Below, one piece after another: positions 1 through 10,993 of a stretch of 64,000 bases of DNA. Source of the stretch: Streptohalobacillus salinus (lineage in GTDB: Bacteria; Bacillota; Bacilli; Bacillales; Amphibacillaceae); the NCBI RefSeq assembly GCF_003201605.1, contig NZ_QJJR01000001.1:1-64000 (forward strand), written 5' to 3'. The number at the start of each line of letters is the position of its first letter. Position 1 is the first letter of the stretch. Under the pieces are notes generated by a model, which was not told the DNA's origin, searched no databases, and saw only the letters and a program-made list of their open reading frames with translations. The translations under genes were made by a program, and so were the position numbers.

Positions 1-314
1 GTTTTCTATATTTAAACAGAAAAAATGGTGCCAGTGAATATATTTTAATGGGTCATAACTGACGCATCAAAATCCCTTCACCAACACCAAATATTGTACA
101 ACCGTTTTTATTTGGGCACATACCCATTGGATAAGAGGGGGAAGGTCTACCTTATCAGTTTAAGGGAAGGTCTCCAGCGTCACTCAAGTTCTAAAGCGAG
201 CTGTGCAGCGCTATTTGTAACAGTACGTAAGCTAAGCATTCGCTCATGAAAGTTTATTCTGAGCAATGACCTCGTTGAAGCAGAAGGGCCAAATAGATAA
301 ATGACTAATCGAAA
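1..314. other. left-edge intergenic stretch, no gene recognised
   Basis: No open frame of useful length is seen. One plus-strand frame is open from the window edge to a TGA ending at 57 (19 codons) and could be the tail of a gene that starts outside the window, but nothing in it is recognisable. The rest, up to the terminator at 315, shows no repeat, promoter or RNA I can support. Confidence 0.4.
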
Positions 315-351
315 AGACGTCCACCCTGTCGCTTTTGCGGGGTGGACGTCT
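315..351 (-). terminator. intrinsic terminator of malP
   Basis: A perfect 12-bp stem pairs 315-326 with 340-351 around a 13-nt loop. Read on the minus strand it is followed by TTTTC. It lies 37 bp after the malP stop and closes the pgmB-malP unit. Confidence 0.85.
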
Positions 352-387
352 CTATGAAGGCTTCATCCGGTTAATCCAACTAAATTT

Positions 388-2688
388 TTATTGCGCGACG
401 GATGTCGTACTATTTGCTGTAAGTGGATAAGCCTCATTATGAATGTTTACAGTGACGTCAACGTTTGTTTCGTTGGTCACCTCAACGTTGTCCTGGGTGA
501 CGCGAATCATTAAGCGTGCGCCTCTAAATACAATTTTGAAGGAGAAAGATGTCCACTGGCCTGGAATGAATGGGTTAAGGTACAATTGGTTGTCGATGAC
601 TTTCATTCCACCAAAACCTTCGACGACAGACATCCATGTCCCAGCCATACTTGTGATGTGACACCCATCTTCCGTGTCATTATTGTAGTTGTCTAAGTCA
701 AGCCGAGCGGTACGTAAGTACATTTCATAGGCTTTTTCTTTGTACCCTAATTGACATGCTAAGATGGCGTGGACGCATGGTGATAATGATGATTCATGGA
801 CCGTCATTGGTTCGTAGAAGTCAAAGTTACGCTTGATCGTCGCTAAGTCATATTTGTGATTCAGGAAGTACATGCCTTGTAAAACATCGGCTTGTTTAAT
901 GAAACAAGAGCGTAATATCCGGTCCCACGACCAGTTCTGGTTTAACGGCAAGTGTTTATCGTCAAGTTGATCGACGGTCATGATTTCTTTATCTAAGAAG
1001 TTATCTGCTTGTTCAAACACTCCCAAGTCTTCGACGGTCGGGTAATAAATTTTCTCAATAATTTCTTTCCACTTCGTCGTTTCGTCTGTGGTTAAGTTCA
1101 ATTGATTGATCCACGTTTGGTAGCGGTCAGGATCAGACGCTTTAAGGTGCGCTAAAGCTTCAAGCGTGTACTCGAGTGTCCACGACGCAATCCGGTTTGT
1201 GTACCAGTTGTTGTTGACATTATTCTCATACTCATTCGGTCCAGTGACCCCGTGCATCATATAGACACCTTTACGGGGAACAAAGTGCACCCGTTCTTCC
1301 CAGAAACGCGCAATTTCAACGAGTACTTCAATTCCTCGTTCACCAATATAAGCCTGGTCGCCGGTATAGTTGACATAGTTGTAAATCGCATAAGCAATCG
1401 CACCATTACGGTGAATCTCTTCAAAGGTAATTTCCCATTCGTTGTGTGACTCTTCCCCGTTCATTGTCACCATTGGGTAGAGCGCACCTTTAGTAAAGCC
1501 AAGTTTAGCAGCGTTTTCTTTCGCTTTTTCTAAATGATTATGACGATAGACAAGCAAGTTACGCGGAATTTCTTGATCCGCTGTTGCGAGATAGAAGGGT
1601 AAACAGTAAGCTTCTGTATCCCAGTAAGTGCTGCCACCATATTTCTCACCCGTAAAACCTTTTGGTCCAATGTTTAAGCGGGCATCTTCACCCGTATACG
1701 TTTGATTCATCTGGAAAATATTAAAGCGAATCCCTTGTTGAGCACTCACATCACCTTCAATAACAATGTCGCTATCTTGCCATTTTTTTGCCCAGGCTTG
1801 TTTCTGTGCGTCTTTTAGTTCGGCAAAGCCGAGCGCCACAGCAGCATTTAACCTATCGGTTGCGACCGTTGTTAGGGCATCGGTTTGATGGTCACGGTTA
1901 GTCACATTAGCGGCGTACTTATAAATCGCAGTTGTGACGCCTTCTTTAAGCGGTGCATCAAAGACAACTTCCGCATACTTCTCACGCGTATTTACCGAGC
2001 GCGGCGTGATTGCTTTACTATCAAGGTAGACGTGTGTTTCCTTCATAGCGGTATAGACAAAGTCTAACTTTTTCGTTTTGACTGTTACTTCAGCGCGATT
2101 ACCTTCGGCTGTTTGAGTGATCCCTGTCCAGAACTTCTCATCATAGTTGGCATCGCTATTGATAATGTCACCATCTAAATAAGAGCTAATTTCTGCGGTC
2201 CCGTCAAAGTTAAGGGGTGTGATCAAGTATTCAATCGCACCTATTTCTTTCATCGCAAAGCTGACAAAACGGGTCGCTTCTACTTTTAGTTCGTTACCAT
2301 TTGAAAGGGTAGCGATGAAGGTACGGTAGAGGTAACCTTCTTTCATATTTAGTTCACGTTTAAAGTTTTTCACCGTCGCGGTATGAAGGTCTAAAGGTTC
2401 ACCATTTATGACGATGTTTAACCCAATCCAGTTGGTTGCGTTTAATACTTTGGCGAAATATTCAGGGTAACCATTTTTCCACCAACCGACACGTGTTTTA
2501 TCAGGATAGTACACACCCGCCATATAACTCCCCTGGAGCGAGCTACCGCTATACGTTTCTTCGAAATTGGCACGTTGGCCCATGTGACCATTGCCGATGC
2601 TAAAGACACTTTCGGAAATTTCATGGTTTGTTTTGTTAAACCCTTCTTCAATAATGGACCAAGCATGTTCTTTTAAATACGGTTTCAT
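388..2688 (-). CDS. malP: maltose phosphorylase (GH65)
   Basis: Cytoplasmic enzyme of 766 aa, the usual family length, with no signal peptide. It splits maltose with phosphate into beta-glucose 1-phosphate and glucose. The catalytic motif TGPNEYENN is present with the general acid Glu486, followed by VNNNWYTN as in Lactobacillus maltose phosphorylases; this favours maltose over kojibiose or trehalose as substrate. The N-terminal beta-sandwich, the (alpha/alpha)6 barrel with the WDTEAYCLPFY signature near 356-366, and the C-terminal beta-sheet domain are all present. It lies 57 bp downstream of pgmB on the same strand, the standard pairing: the phosphorylase makes beta-G1P and PgmB converts it to glucose 6-phosphate. 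Start ATG follows a GAGGAGGAA ribosome site. Confidence 0.95.
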   Translation of the reverse strand: MKPYLKEHAWSIIEEGFNKTNHEISESVFSIGNGHMGQRANFEETYSGSSLQGSYMAGVYYPDKTRVGWWKNGYPEYFAKVLNATNWIGLNIVINGEPLDLHTATVKNFKRELNMKEGYLYRTFIATLSNGNELKVEATRFVSFAMKEIGAIEYLITPLNFDGTAEISSYLDGDIINSDANYDEKFWTGITQTAEGNRAEVTVKTKKLDFVYTAMKETHVYLDSKAITPRSVNTREKYAEVVFDAPLKEGVTTAIYKYAANVTNRDHQTDALTTVATDRLNAAVALGFAELKDAQKQAWAKKWQDSDIVIEGDVSAQQGIRFNIFQMNQTYTGEDARLNIGPKGFTGEKYGGSTYWDTEAYCLPFYLATADQEIPRNLLVYRHNHLEKAKENAAKLGFTKGALYPMVTMNGEESHNEWEITFEEIHRNGAIAYAIYNYVNYTGDQAYIGERGIEVLVEIARFWEERVHFVPRKGVYMMHGVTGPNEYENNVNNNWYTNRIASWTLEYTLEALAHLKASDPDRYQTWINQLNLTTDETTKWKEIIEKIYYPTVEDLGVFEQADNFLDKEIMTVDQLDDKHLPLNQNWSWDRILRSCFIKQADVLQGMYFLNHKYDLATIKRNFDFYEPMTVHESSLSPCVHAILACQLGYKEKAYEMYLRTARLDLDNYNNDTEDGCHITSMAGTWMSVVEGFGGMKVIDNQLYLNPFIPGQWTSFSFKIVFRGARLMIRVTQDNVEVTNETNVDVTVNIHNEAYPLTANSTTSVAQ

Positions 2689-2715
2689 AAATTGTTCCTC
2701 CTCACGATAACAAGC

Positions 2716-2727
2716 GCAATCGCTTGC
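2716..2727. promoter_or_regulatory. LacI-family-type operator between pgmB and malP
   Basis: GCAATCGCTTGC fits the GCAA-N-CG-N-TTGC pattern typical of MalR-like LacI-family operators, and the wider AAGCG-CAAT-CGCTT is a perfect inverted repeat. It lies in the pgmB-malP gap about 28 bp ahead of malP. No LacI-family regulator is in this window, so the binding protein is inferred. Confidence 0.45.
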
Positions 2728-2745
2728 ATCCCTATATAAAAAATT

Positions 2746-3393
2746 TTATTTGACTAACCGACTGAAATGCATGTCGGATAAGTCTTGAATATAGTCATCT
2801 GCGCCGGTCAATATGTCAGCGTCACCCACACCAACCACATACATACCAGCATGTTTACCCGCCTCAATACCTGCTTGTGCATCTTCAAAGACAACGCAGT
2901 CTTTCGGGTCAATCTTTAATAATTCAGCCCCTTTTAAAAATACTTCTGGGTCTGGTTTTGCTTTTGAGATGACGTTGCCATCAACAATCGCATCGAAAGT
3001 ATCATATAAGTCAATTTGTTTTAAAATAAGGGGTGCATTTTTACTTGCTGAGCCGAGAGCAAAGGGTACGCCTTTCTCTTTCAACTCAGTTAAAAAGCGT
3101 TCCACACCAGGTAAGATTTCTGAGCGGTCCATCTGTTGGATGGCTTTCACATACTGCTCGTTTTTCTTTGCGGCAAGTGCTTTCTTTTTCTCTTCTGATA
3201 TGTTGATGCCGCCAATTTCTAATAAAATGTTCAATGAATCCATCCGGCTTACCCCTTTTAAGCGTTCGTTATCAGCTTCGGTGAATTCAAACCCAAGTTC
3301 AGCTGCTAATGCGCGCCAGGCGATAAAATGGTGTTTCGCAGTATCAACAATGACACCGTCAAGATCGAATAATATTGCTTTTGGTTCTCCCAT
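2746..3393 (-). CDS. pgmB: beta-phosphoglucomutase
   Basis: HAD-superfamily enzyme of 215 aa that interconverts beta-glucose 1-phosphate and glucose 6-phosphate. Motif I is FDLDGVIVDT, with the nucleophile Asp10 and acid/base Asp12; the GSASKN motif II, KPDPEVF motif III and FEDAQAGIEAG metal-binding motif IV follow in order. The cap-domain segment between motifs I and II has the length and the LKGVSR-type signature of PgmB. It is the first gene of the unit with malP. The start ATG is preceded by GAGGAT. A cre-like site lies about 57 bp upstream, so carbon catabolite control by CcpA is likely. Confidence 0.93.
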   Translation of the reverse strand: MGEPKAILFDLDGVIVDTAKHHFIAWRALAAELGFEFTEADNERLKGVSRMDSLNILLEIGGINISEEKKKALAAKKNEQYVKAIQQMDRSEILPGVERFLTELKEKGVPFALGSASKNAPLILKQIDLYDTFDAIVDGNVISKAKPDPEVFLKGAELLKIDPKDCVVFEDAQAGIEAGKHAGMYVVGVGDADILTGADDYIQDLSDMHFSRLVK

Positions 3394-3449
3394 GGCGATC
3401 CTCCTCGTGAAAAATATCTACTTTCATCATACATGATTGTGCAACGAAA

Positions 3450-3463
3450 TGAAAGCGATTTCG
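3450..3463 (-). promoter_or_regulatory. cre-like site upstream of pgmB-malP
   Basis: TGAAAGCGATTTCG on the plus strand matches 12 of 14 positions of the CcpA consensus TGWAARCGYTWNCW. It also sits inside a CGAAAT/ATTTCG inverted repeat. A possible minus-strand -10 (TATGAT, 3427-3432) would place this site over the -35, consistent with repression. Confidence 0.6.
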
Positions 3464-3820
3464 CATAAAATCCAAGAAAAATAATATAACTTCTGTATTT
3501 AAGAGAATAAATGAATAGAAGTTATCGATACAGTTGTGATTGTTAGACAGGAAGATATTGATTTTTTATGCAATCGGTTTCGTTAAAGGCTCAAAATACT
3601 GGCATTAAATCAGTCGTCTTACACGTGCATGTGCGCTAAATCGCCAATAGGTGTCACGGCGTTACGCCTAATTAAGTGATTTGCCTTAGTGATTAGGAAG
3701 AAAATATTAAAAAAGAGCAACTTTATATGGGTATAGGGATGTGCTTATGTTAAACTGGAGTTGTCTATTAATTGGTAAATACAGTTTTCAAAGATGTTGA
3801 AAATTGTGGAGGAGGAGCTC
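3464..3820. other. divergent intergenic region pgmB / lipoprotein
   Basis: Non-coding. It holds a perfect 9-bp inverted repeat (ATAACTTCT at 3486-3494, AGAAGTTAT at 3517-3525) without a T-run, so it is more likely an operator or mRNA hairpin than a terminator. GCAATCGGTTTCGT at 3570-3583 partly resembles the LacI-type operator at 2716. TGTTAAACT at 3748-3756 could be an extended -10 for the lipoprotein gene. GGAGGAGGAG at 3808-3817 is its ribosome binding site. Confidence 0.4.
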
Positions 3821-4345
3821 ATGAAAAAGATTGTAAGCCTATTGTTTATCGTTACCTTGCTGTTACCGCTCGTTGCTTGTGGGAATCAAACCGAAGAAAT
3901 TGTTATCCCTTCTTCGTTTTTCTCTGAGGAAGAAGTCGAACAGATTATTGAAGAAGTAGATGGTGACGATGATGCTGAAGTGACCATTAACGATGATGGA
4001 GATTTTGTCTATCAAATGCCAAAAGCTGAGTATGACGAAATGATGACTGAATTAGCGGATGATATTGATGAGATGATTGAAGGTATAGTTTCGGATGAAT
4101 CAATATCCTCGGTAACGTCAATTGAAGCGAATGGTGATTATTCGATCTTTACGATTACTGTCGACCGGGCAGATTTCGAAGAAGGTTTTGAAGGCATGTT
4201 TGTAATGGGATTAGGGATTAGTGGCGTATTTTATCAAATTTTTGATACAAGCAGTGACCAAGAATCGGTTACGATTGAATACGTCGATGCTGAAACAAAC
4301 GACGTGTATGATTCAATTGTTTATCCAGATGCGCTAGAAGAATAG
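3821..4345 (+). CDS. small acidic lipoprotein, unknown function
   Basis: Predicted 174 aa. The N-terminus MKKIVSLLFIVTLLLPLVAC is a lipoprotein signal ending in the lipobox LVAC, so the mature protein is tethered to the outer face of the membrane by its Cys. The mature part is strongly acidic, with a D/E-rich stretch and no recognised domain. ATG at 3821 was chosen over the upstream start at 3794 because a GGAGGAG site sits just before it and the lipobox then falls at the normal distance. It is followed after 34 bp by a small membrane protein, probably co-transcribed. I do not recognise the family. Confidence 0.7.
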   Translation: MKKIVSLLFIVTLLLPLVACGNQTEEIVIPSSFFSEEEVEQIIEEVDGDDDAEVTINDDGDFVYQMPKAEYDEMMTELADDIDEMIEGIVSDESISSVTSIEANGDYSIFTITVDRADFEEGFEGMFVMGLGISGVFYQIFDTSSDQESVTIEYVDAETNDVYDSIVYPDALEE

Positions 4346-4379
4346 TAGAGGGTAACATATGTCGCATGGAGGTGTGGGA

Positions 4380-4571
4380 GTGAAAAATCAGACAAAGGAA
4401 AAGCTACGGCAAGAAGAATGGAAAAAGGACCCAACCGCTGCTATGCGTGATGGGTTTGAGCGTGGCAACGCCGGAAGCTTAACTGAACTGGTTAGTGGCT
4501 TAGGTTTTAAGGGTTTTCTTGCAGTTATTGTTGTGATAACGGTTGTCTTCTTACTCACCACTTTCTTATAG
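4380..4571 (+). CDS. small single-pass membrane protein (DUF6366-like)
   Basis: A 63-aa protein from a GTG start at 4380, preceded at good spacing by GGAGGTG; the upstream in-frame ATG at 4359 has no such site. The N-terminal half is charged (EKLRQEEWKKDPTAAMRDGFERGNAG) and the C-terminal 20 residues form one transmembrane helix. The pattern RQEE-x-KK-P, GFxRxNxG, GLGxKG and a terminal helix resembles small Bacillus proteins that I believe are catalogued as DUF6366; function is unknown. A long terminator follows at once. Confidence 0.65.
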   Translation: MKNQTKEKLRQEEWKKDPTAAMRDGFERGNAGSLTELVSGLGFKGFLAVIVVITVVFLLTTFL

Positions 4572-4575
4572 GGGA

Positions 4576-4632
4576 AAATCGCCCACTTTGATTGTGCATG
4601 CGTTTATGCAGCGCAATCAAAGTGGGCGATTT
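4576..4632. terminator. bidirectional intrinsic terminator
   Basis: A 19-bp perfect stem (4576-4594 with 4614-4632) with a partly self-pairing TGCA loop. It lies between the converging small membrane protein gene and the galactanase gene and has A/T-rich flanks on both sides, so it can serve both. Confidence 0.85.
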
Positions 4633-4689
4633 AGTCTTTGTTTCACGATAGTTAGAGGTGAATCTTCACCTACCGATCAATCACAGTGG

Positions 4690-7986
<3,297 letters not shown>

Positions 7987-7996
7987 TTATACCTTT

Positions 7997-8013
7997 ATTA
8001 TAAAACGCTTACA
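7997..8013 (-). promoter_or_regulatory. ganB -10 region overlapped by cre
   Basis: On the minus strand a perfect TATAAT lies at 7997-8002, and TGTAAGCGTTTTAT (8000-8013) matches 13 of 14 cre positions. The overlap implies direct CcpA repression of the galactanase. No good -35 is visible. Confidence 0.7.
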
Positions 8014-8367
8014 CCAGAGAATATAGTTAATATAATTCGCTTAAATCTTCATATTTTTAAACGCTAATAACTGGAAATAGACGGACGATAGCATTTAAAA
8101 ATGAAGGACTGCTTAATGAAAAATGAATGAGGATAGAAACGGTTGCTGCTTTCGGTTCTCGAAGTGATTGGAATGCATACATTAGGTGAGCAGTTAAACG
8201 GGAGGGGTGATTCGAGGATGCTAACATGCTGGTAGTCATGTGACCGTCACAATGGCGTTGTCCTGCTAATCCGAGGATACTATAAAGAGGAAAAAAAGCG
8301 GCTAAACGAAACAAAATCATAGACCGAATTCTTGTGCGTGATAGGACTAGCAGTCGAATTAAAAGAA
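8014..8367. other. intergenic stretch, no supported gene
   Basis: One minus-strand frame of 104 codons (8057-8371) crosses this region, but it lacks a convincing ribosome site, overlaps the atl terminator and resembles nothing known. I see no repeat, promoter or RNA here. Confidence 0.4.
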
Positions 8368-8394
8368 CCACTTAGCCTTCTAATGGCTAAGTGG
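8368..8394 (-). terminator. intrinsic terminator of tagI-atl
   Basis: A 10-bp stem CCACTTAGCC/GGCTAAGTGG with a 7-nt loop, followed on the minus strand by TTCTTTT. It overlaps the last codons and stop of atl. Confidence 0.8.
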
Positions 8395-8679
8395 TACGTG
8401 CACGATTTGACCGGAATCGGTTAGTGTTAACCCTTCATCTCTTAACCGTTTAATTTGTTCACGCCTAAGTTCTGGATCTTTTATGGATACCTGACCTTGT
8501 TTATTTACAACACGGTGCCAGGGGATCGGTTCGTTTGTTGATTTTAAGATGGCGCTAATTGCTCGGGCTGCACGTGGGTGTTGAGCTAGGAGAGCGACAT
8601 CACCGTAACTGATCCATTCTCCTTTAGGAATGTTTTTAACGATTTGAAGCACATCTTTTTTGAAAGGAGAATCTGTCAT
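8380..8679 (-). CDS. alkyltransferase-like DNA repair protein (Atl)
   Basis: A 99-aa protein of the O6-alkylguanine-DNA alkyltransferase fold in which the catalytic Cys of PCHRV is replaced by Trp: PWHRV at 53-57, Trp54. That is the hallmark of ATL proteins (YbaZ/Atl1 group), which bind O6-alkylguanine and flag it for nucleotide excision repair rather than removing the alkyl group. The base-flipping Tyr25 (SYGDVA) and the finger Arg within PRAARAI (36-39) are kept. Its start overlaps the tagI stop by 4 bp (ATGA), so the two are translationally coupled and form an alkylation-damage repair unit. A true methyltransferase is ruled out by the missing Cys. Confidence 0.9.
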   Translation of the reverse strand: MTDSPFKKDVLQIVKNIPKGEWISYGDVALLAQHPRAARAISAILKSTNEPIPWHRVVNKQGQVSIKDPELRREQIKRLRDEGLTLTDSGQIVHVPLSH

Positions 8680-9233
8680 TTGCTTAATGCCTCATGTTTA
8701 AAGCAATTTGTTTCGTGGTTATTGAGGAAGCCTGTGGCTTCAAGGAAACTATATAAGGTAACAGGACCTAAAAAACTAAACCCTTCTTTTTTTAATTGCT
8801 TACTTAGTTTGTTTGCTAAGTGTGCAGTAATCGGCGCATGAGCTTTTTGATCTAAAGCAAGGTTTGTTTCCTCAATTTTCGTGACTAAATAGTTATAGAA
8901 TGATTGATTTTTTTCAATTTCTTGAACGATTTGCGCATGCTTTTTTAAGGTTTTTAATTTTTGCTCATGACGAATAAGACCGTCATTTTGTAACCACTGT
9001 TCAATTTGTTGGTCAGAATGCTGAGAAAGTTGGTTAAGATCGTAGTTAAAAAAAGCTTTTCGCATATGCTCGCGTTTTTTTAGAACAATTAAAAATGAAA
9101 GACCTGCTTGCATAACCTCTAATGTCATGGCTTCAAATAAAGCTTTTGTATCGCTTACAGGTTCTCCCCATTCTTTATCATGGTAGTCTATATAGATCGG
9201 GTCACTTGTGACCCAGTGACAACGGTGCACCAT
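8676..9233 (-). CDS. tagI: DNA-3-methyladenine glycosylase I
   Basis: A 185-aa helix-hairpin-helix glycosylase that removes 3-methyladenine from DNA. The N-terminus HRCHWVTSDPIYIDYHDKEW matches the TAG family; Cys5 and the His after DY, together with the C-terminal His/Cys of NNHETNCFKHE, fit the zinc-binding set seen in E. coli TAG. Start ATG at 9233 follows AAAGGAG at normal distance and gives the usual family length. An upstream in-frame extension to 9428 would add a hydrophobic tail not seen in the family and run into the operator of the divergent PTS gene. First gene of the two-gene repair unit with atl. Confidence 0.92.
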   Translation of the reverse strand: MVHRCHWVTSDPIYIDYHDKEWGEPVSDTKALFEAMTLEVMQAGLSFLIVLKKREHMRKAFFNYDLNQLSQHSDQQIEQWLQNDGLIRHEQKLKTLKKHAQIVQEIEKNQSFYNYLVTKIEETNLALDQKAHAPITAHLANKLSKQLKKEGFSFLGPVTLYSFLEATGFLNNHETNCFKHEALSK

Positions 9234-9379
9234 TTGCTTCATCTCCTTTTTAATAGTGTAGTTTAATTGCGACTGAATTTGCAACAGAAAAGAAACAAGA
9301 GGATACAAAGGAAGAAAAATTGATTTTAAAAAAGGATAAATAAACAACCAATCGAAAATTAAGGTGAAACTGTTACTAA

Positions 9380-9400
9380 ATTGGTATAGACAACTATAAT
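9380..9400 (+). promoter_or_regulatory. NagR/YvoA-type dre operator overlapping PTS promoter
   Basis: ATTGGTATAGACAACT at 9380-9395 is a good match to the dre operators bound by YvoA/NagR/DasR GntR-family repressors. It abuts a perfect -10 TATAAT at 9395-9400, so binding would block RNA polymerase. A near-identical site lies ahead of the gntR gene (14135-14150). Confidence 0.8.
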
Positions 9401-9414
9401 TATATATGCTAGGA

Positions 9415-9428
9415 TGTAAGCGTATCAT
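9415..9428 (+). promoter_or_regulatory. possible cre in the PTS operon leader
   Basis: TGTAAGCGTATCAT matches 12 of 14 cre positions and lies between the -10 and the ribosome site, a position compatible with CcpA roadblock repression. Confidence 0.45.
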
Positions 9429-9453
9429 AATTAAAGAAATGGAGGGAATTACA

Positions 9454-10893
9454 ATGATGAATTATTTACAAAGATTAGGGCGGTCGTTGATGCTTCCGGT
9501 TGCAGTATTGCCAGCAGCAGCTGTCTTAATGGGGATAGGTTACTGGATTGACCCATCTGGATGGGGTGGTGGAAACCCAGCAGCAGCATTCTTAATTAAA
9601 GCTGGGGAATCAATCATTGGTAACATTCCAATTTTATTCGCAGTCGGTGTCGCTTTAGGGATGGCTAAGGAGAAAGATGGATCAGCTGCACTTAGTGGTC
9701 TCGTCGGTTATCTTGTCACAACAACGTTACTATCTACAGGAACTGTGCAATTATTACAAGGAACAGAAGATGTTTCGATTGCCTTTGGCAATATTGAAAA
9801 CGCATTTATAGGGATTATTTCTGGATTAGTAGCGGCAACAATGTTTGACAAGTTTAGTCATGTGAAATTACCTGATGCACTTGCTTTCTTTAGTGGGAAA
9901 CGGTCCGTACCAATTATGACGGCAGTTTCAATGTTAGGGATTTCTGTTGTATTATTCTTTGTTTGGCCATTTGTATTTGAAGGGTTAGTAAGTTTTGGTG
10001 AACTTATTTCCGGCATGGGTGCGTTTGGAGCTGGCTTATACGGTTTCTTTAATCGTCTACTGATTCCAACGGGATTACACCACGCGTTAAATCAAGTATT
10101 CTGGTTTGACCTTGCTGGTATTAATGACATTCCGAATTTCTGGAGTGGTGAAGGTGTTAAAGGTGTGACGGGTATGTACCAAGCAGGTTACTTCCCAGTC
10201 ATGATGTTTGGTTTACCGGCCGCTTGTTTAGCGATGTATCATACAGCTAAAACAGCGAAGAAAAAACAAGTAGCAGCCTTAATGTTTGCTGCTGGTTTCG
10301 CCGCCTTCTTTACTGGGGTAACGGAACCAATTGAATTCTCATTTATGTTTGTTGCACCAGGTCTATATTTAGTCCATGCACTTCTTACTGGGGTATCTTT
10401 AATGATTGCCGCACTGTTTGGTTGGACAGCAGGTTTTGGTTTTAGTGCTGGGTTCGTTGACTTTTTCTTAAGTTCACGCTTACCACTCGCCAACCAACCG
10501 TATATGCTAATCGTGCAGGGACTCGTGTTTGCAGTGCTTTACTACGTGATTTTCCGCGCACTCATTCAAGCACGTAACTTGAAAACACCTGGTCGTGAAG
10601 ATGACGAAGAGAAAGAAATGGTTTCTTCATCAACAGGTGAAGATAAATACCGTCAAATGGCTGAAACAATTTATACAGCCCTTGGTGGTGATGCGAACGT
10701 ACGAACTGTAGATAACTGTGTGACCCGCCTGCGTCTGGAAGTTGAAGACATGAAACAAGTCGATCAAGCTAAAATTAAATCAACAGGGATTCCAGGGATT
10801 AATGTGATCAATGATCATAACATTCAGGTCGTTGTGGGCACACAAGTAGAATCTGTTGCAGAAGAAATTCATAAAATTAGAAAAAACAACTAA
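9454..10893 (+). CDS. PTS EIICB, N-acetylglucosamine/glucose family
   Basis: A 479-aa sugar permease that imports and phosphorylates its substrate using phosphate from a separate EIIA. An EIIC domain of about 370 residues (about ten membrane segments, TGVTEPIEF motif with Glu291) is followed by a linker and an EIIB domain with the phospho-accepting Cys422 in VDNCVTRLRLEV. No EIIA domain is fused. Sequence character (LGRSLMLPVAVLPAAAVLMG) fits the GlcNAc/glucose subfamily. ATG 9454 was chosen because GGAGGG lies 7 nt before it; the upstream in-frame start at 9406 lies close to the -10. The dre operator and the downstream SIS protein support an amino-sugar substrate, but glucose cannot be excluded. 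Confidence 0.88.
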   Translation: MMNYLQRLGRSLMLPVAVLPAAAVLMGIGYWIDPSGWGGGNPAAAFLIKAGESIIGNIPILFAVGVALGMAKEKDGSAALSGLVGYLVTTTLLSTGTVQLLQGTEDVSIAFGNIENAFIGIISGLVAATMFDKFSHVKLPDALAFFSGKRSVPIMTAVSMLGISVVLFFVWPFVFEGLVSFGELISGMGAFGAGLYGFFNRLLIPTGLHHALNQVFWFDLAGINDIPNFWSGEGVKGVTGMYQAGYFPVMMFGLPAACLAMYHTAKTAKKKQVAALMFAAGFAAFFTGVTEPIEFSFMFVAPGLYLVHALLTGVSLMIAALFGWTAGFGFSAGFVDFFLSSRLPLANQPYMLIVQGLVFAVLYYVIFRALIQARNLKTPGREDDEEKEMVSSSTGEDKYRQMAETIYTALGGDANVRTVDNCVTRLRLEVEDMKQVDQAKIKSTGIPGINVINDHNIQVVVGTQVESVAEEIHKIRKNN

Positions 10894-10911
10894 ACTAAAT
10901 TAGTTAGAAGC

Positions 10912-10951
10912 TAGTCAAGCGGTAGGTGCACGCGCATTTACTGCTTGACTA
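10912..10951 (+). terminator. intercistronic hairpin after the PTS gene
   Basis: A 13-bp stem with one G-U pair (10912-10924 with 10939-10951) sits between the PTS gene and the next gene, followed only by CTTTAA. The weak T-run suggests partial termination or an mRNA-processing hairpin that sets the EIICB level above the downstream enzymes. Confidence 0.5.
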
Positions 10952-10993
10952 CTTTAATGACTAAATAAAAATGTTGAAGAGGGAGTGAGTAAA

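Noticed and set aside
2813-3436. 207-codon plus-strand frame antisense to pgmB
   Set aside because: It runs opposite a clear HAD enzyme with all its motifs and has low-complexity Ser/Ala/Pro content, as expected of a shadow frame.
8057-8371. 104-codon minus-strand frame between ganB and atl
   Set aside because: No convincing ribosome site, overlaps a terminator, and the translation resembles nothing known; the plus strand here is also closed by stops.
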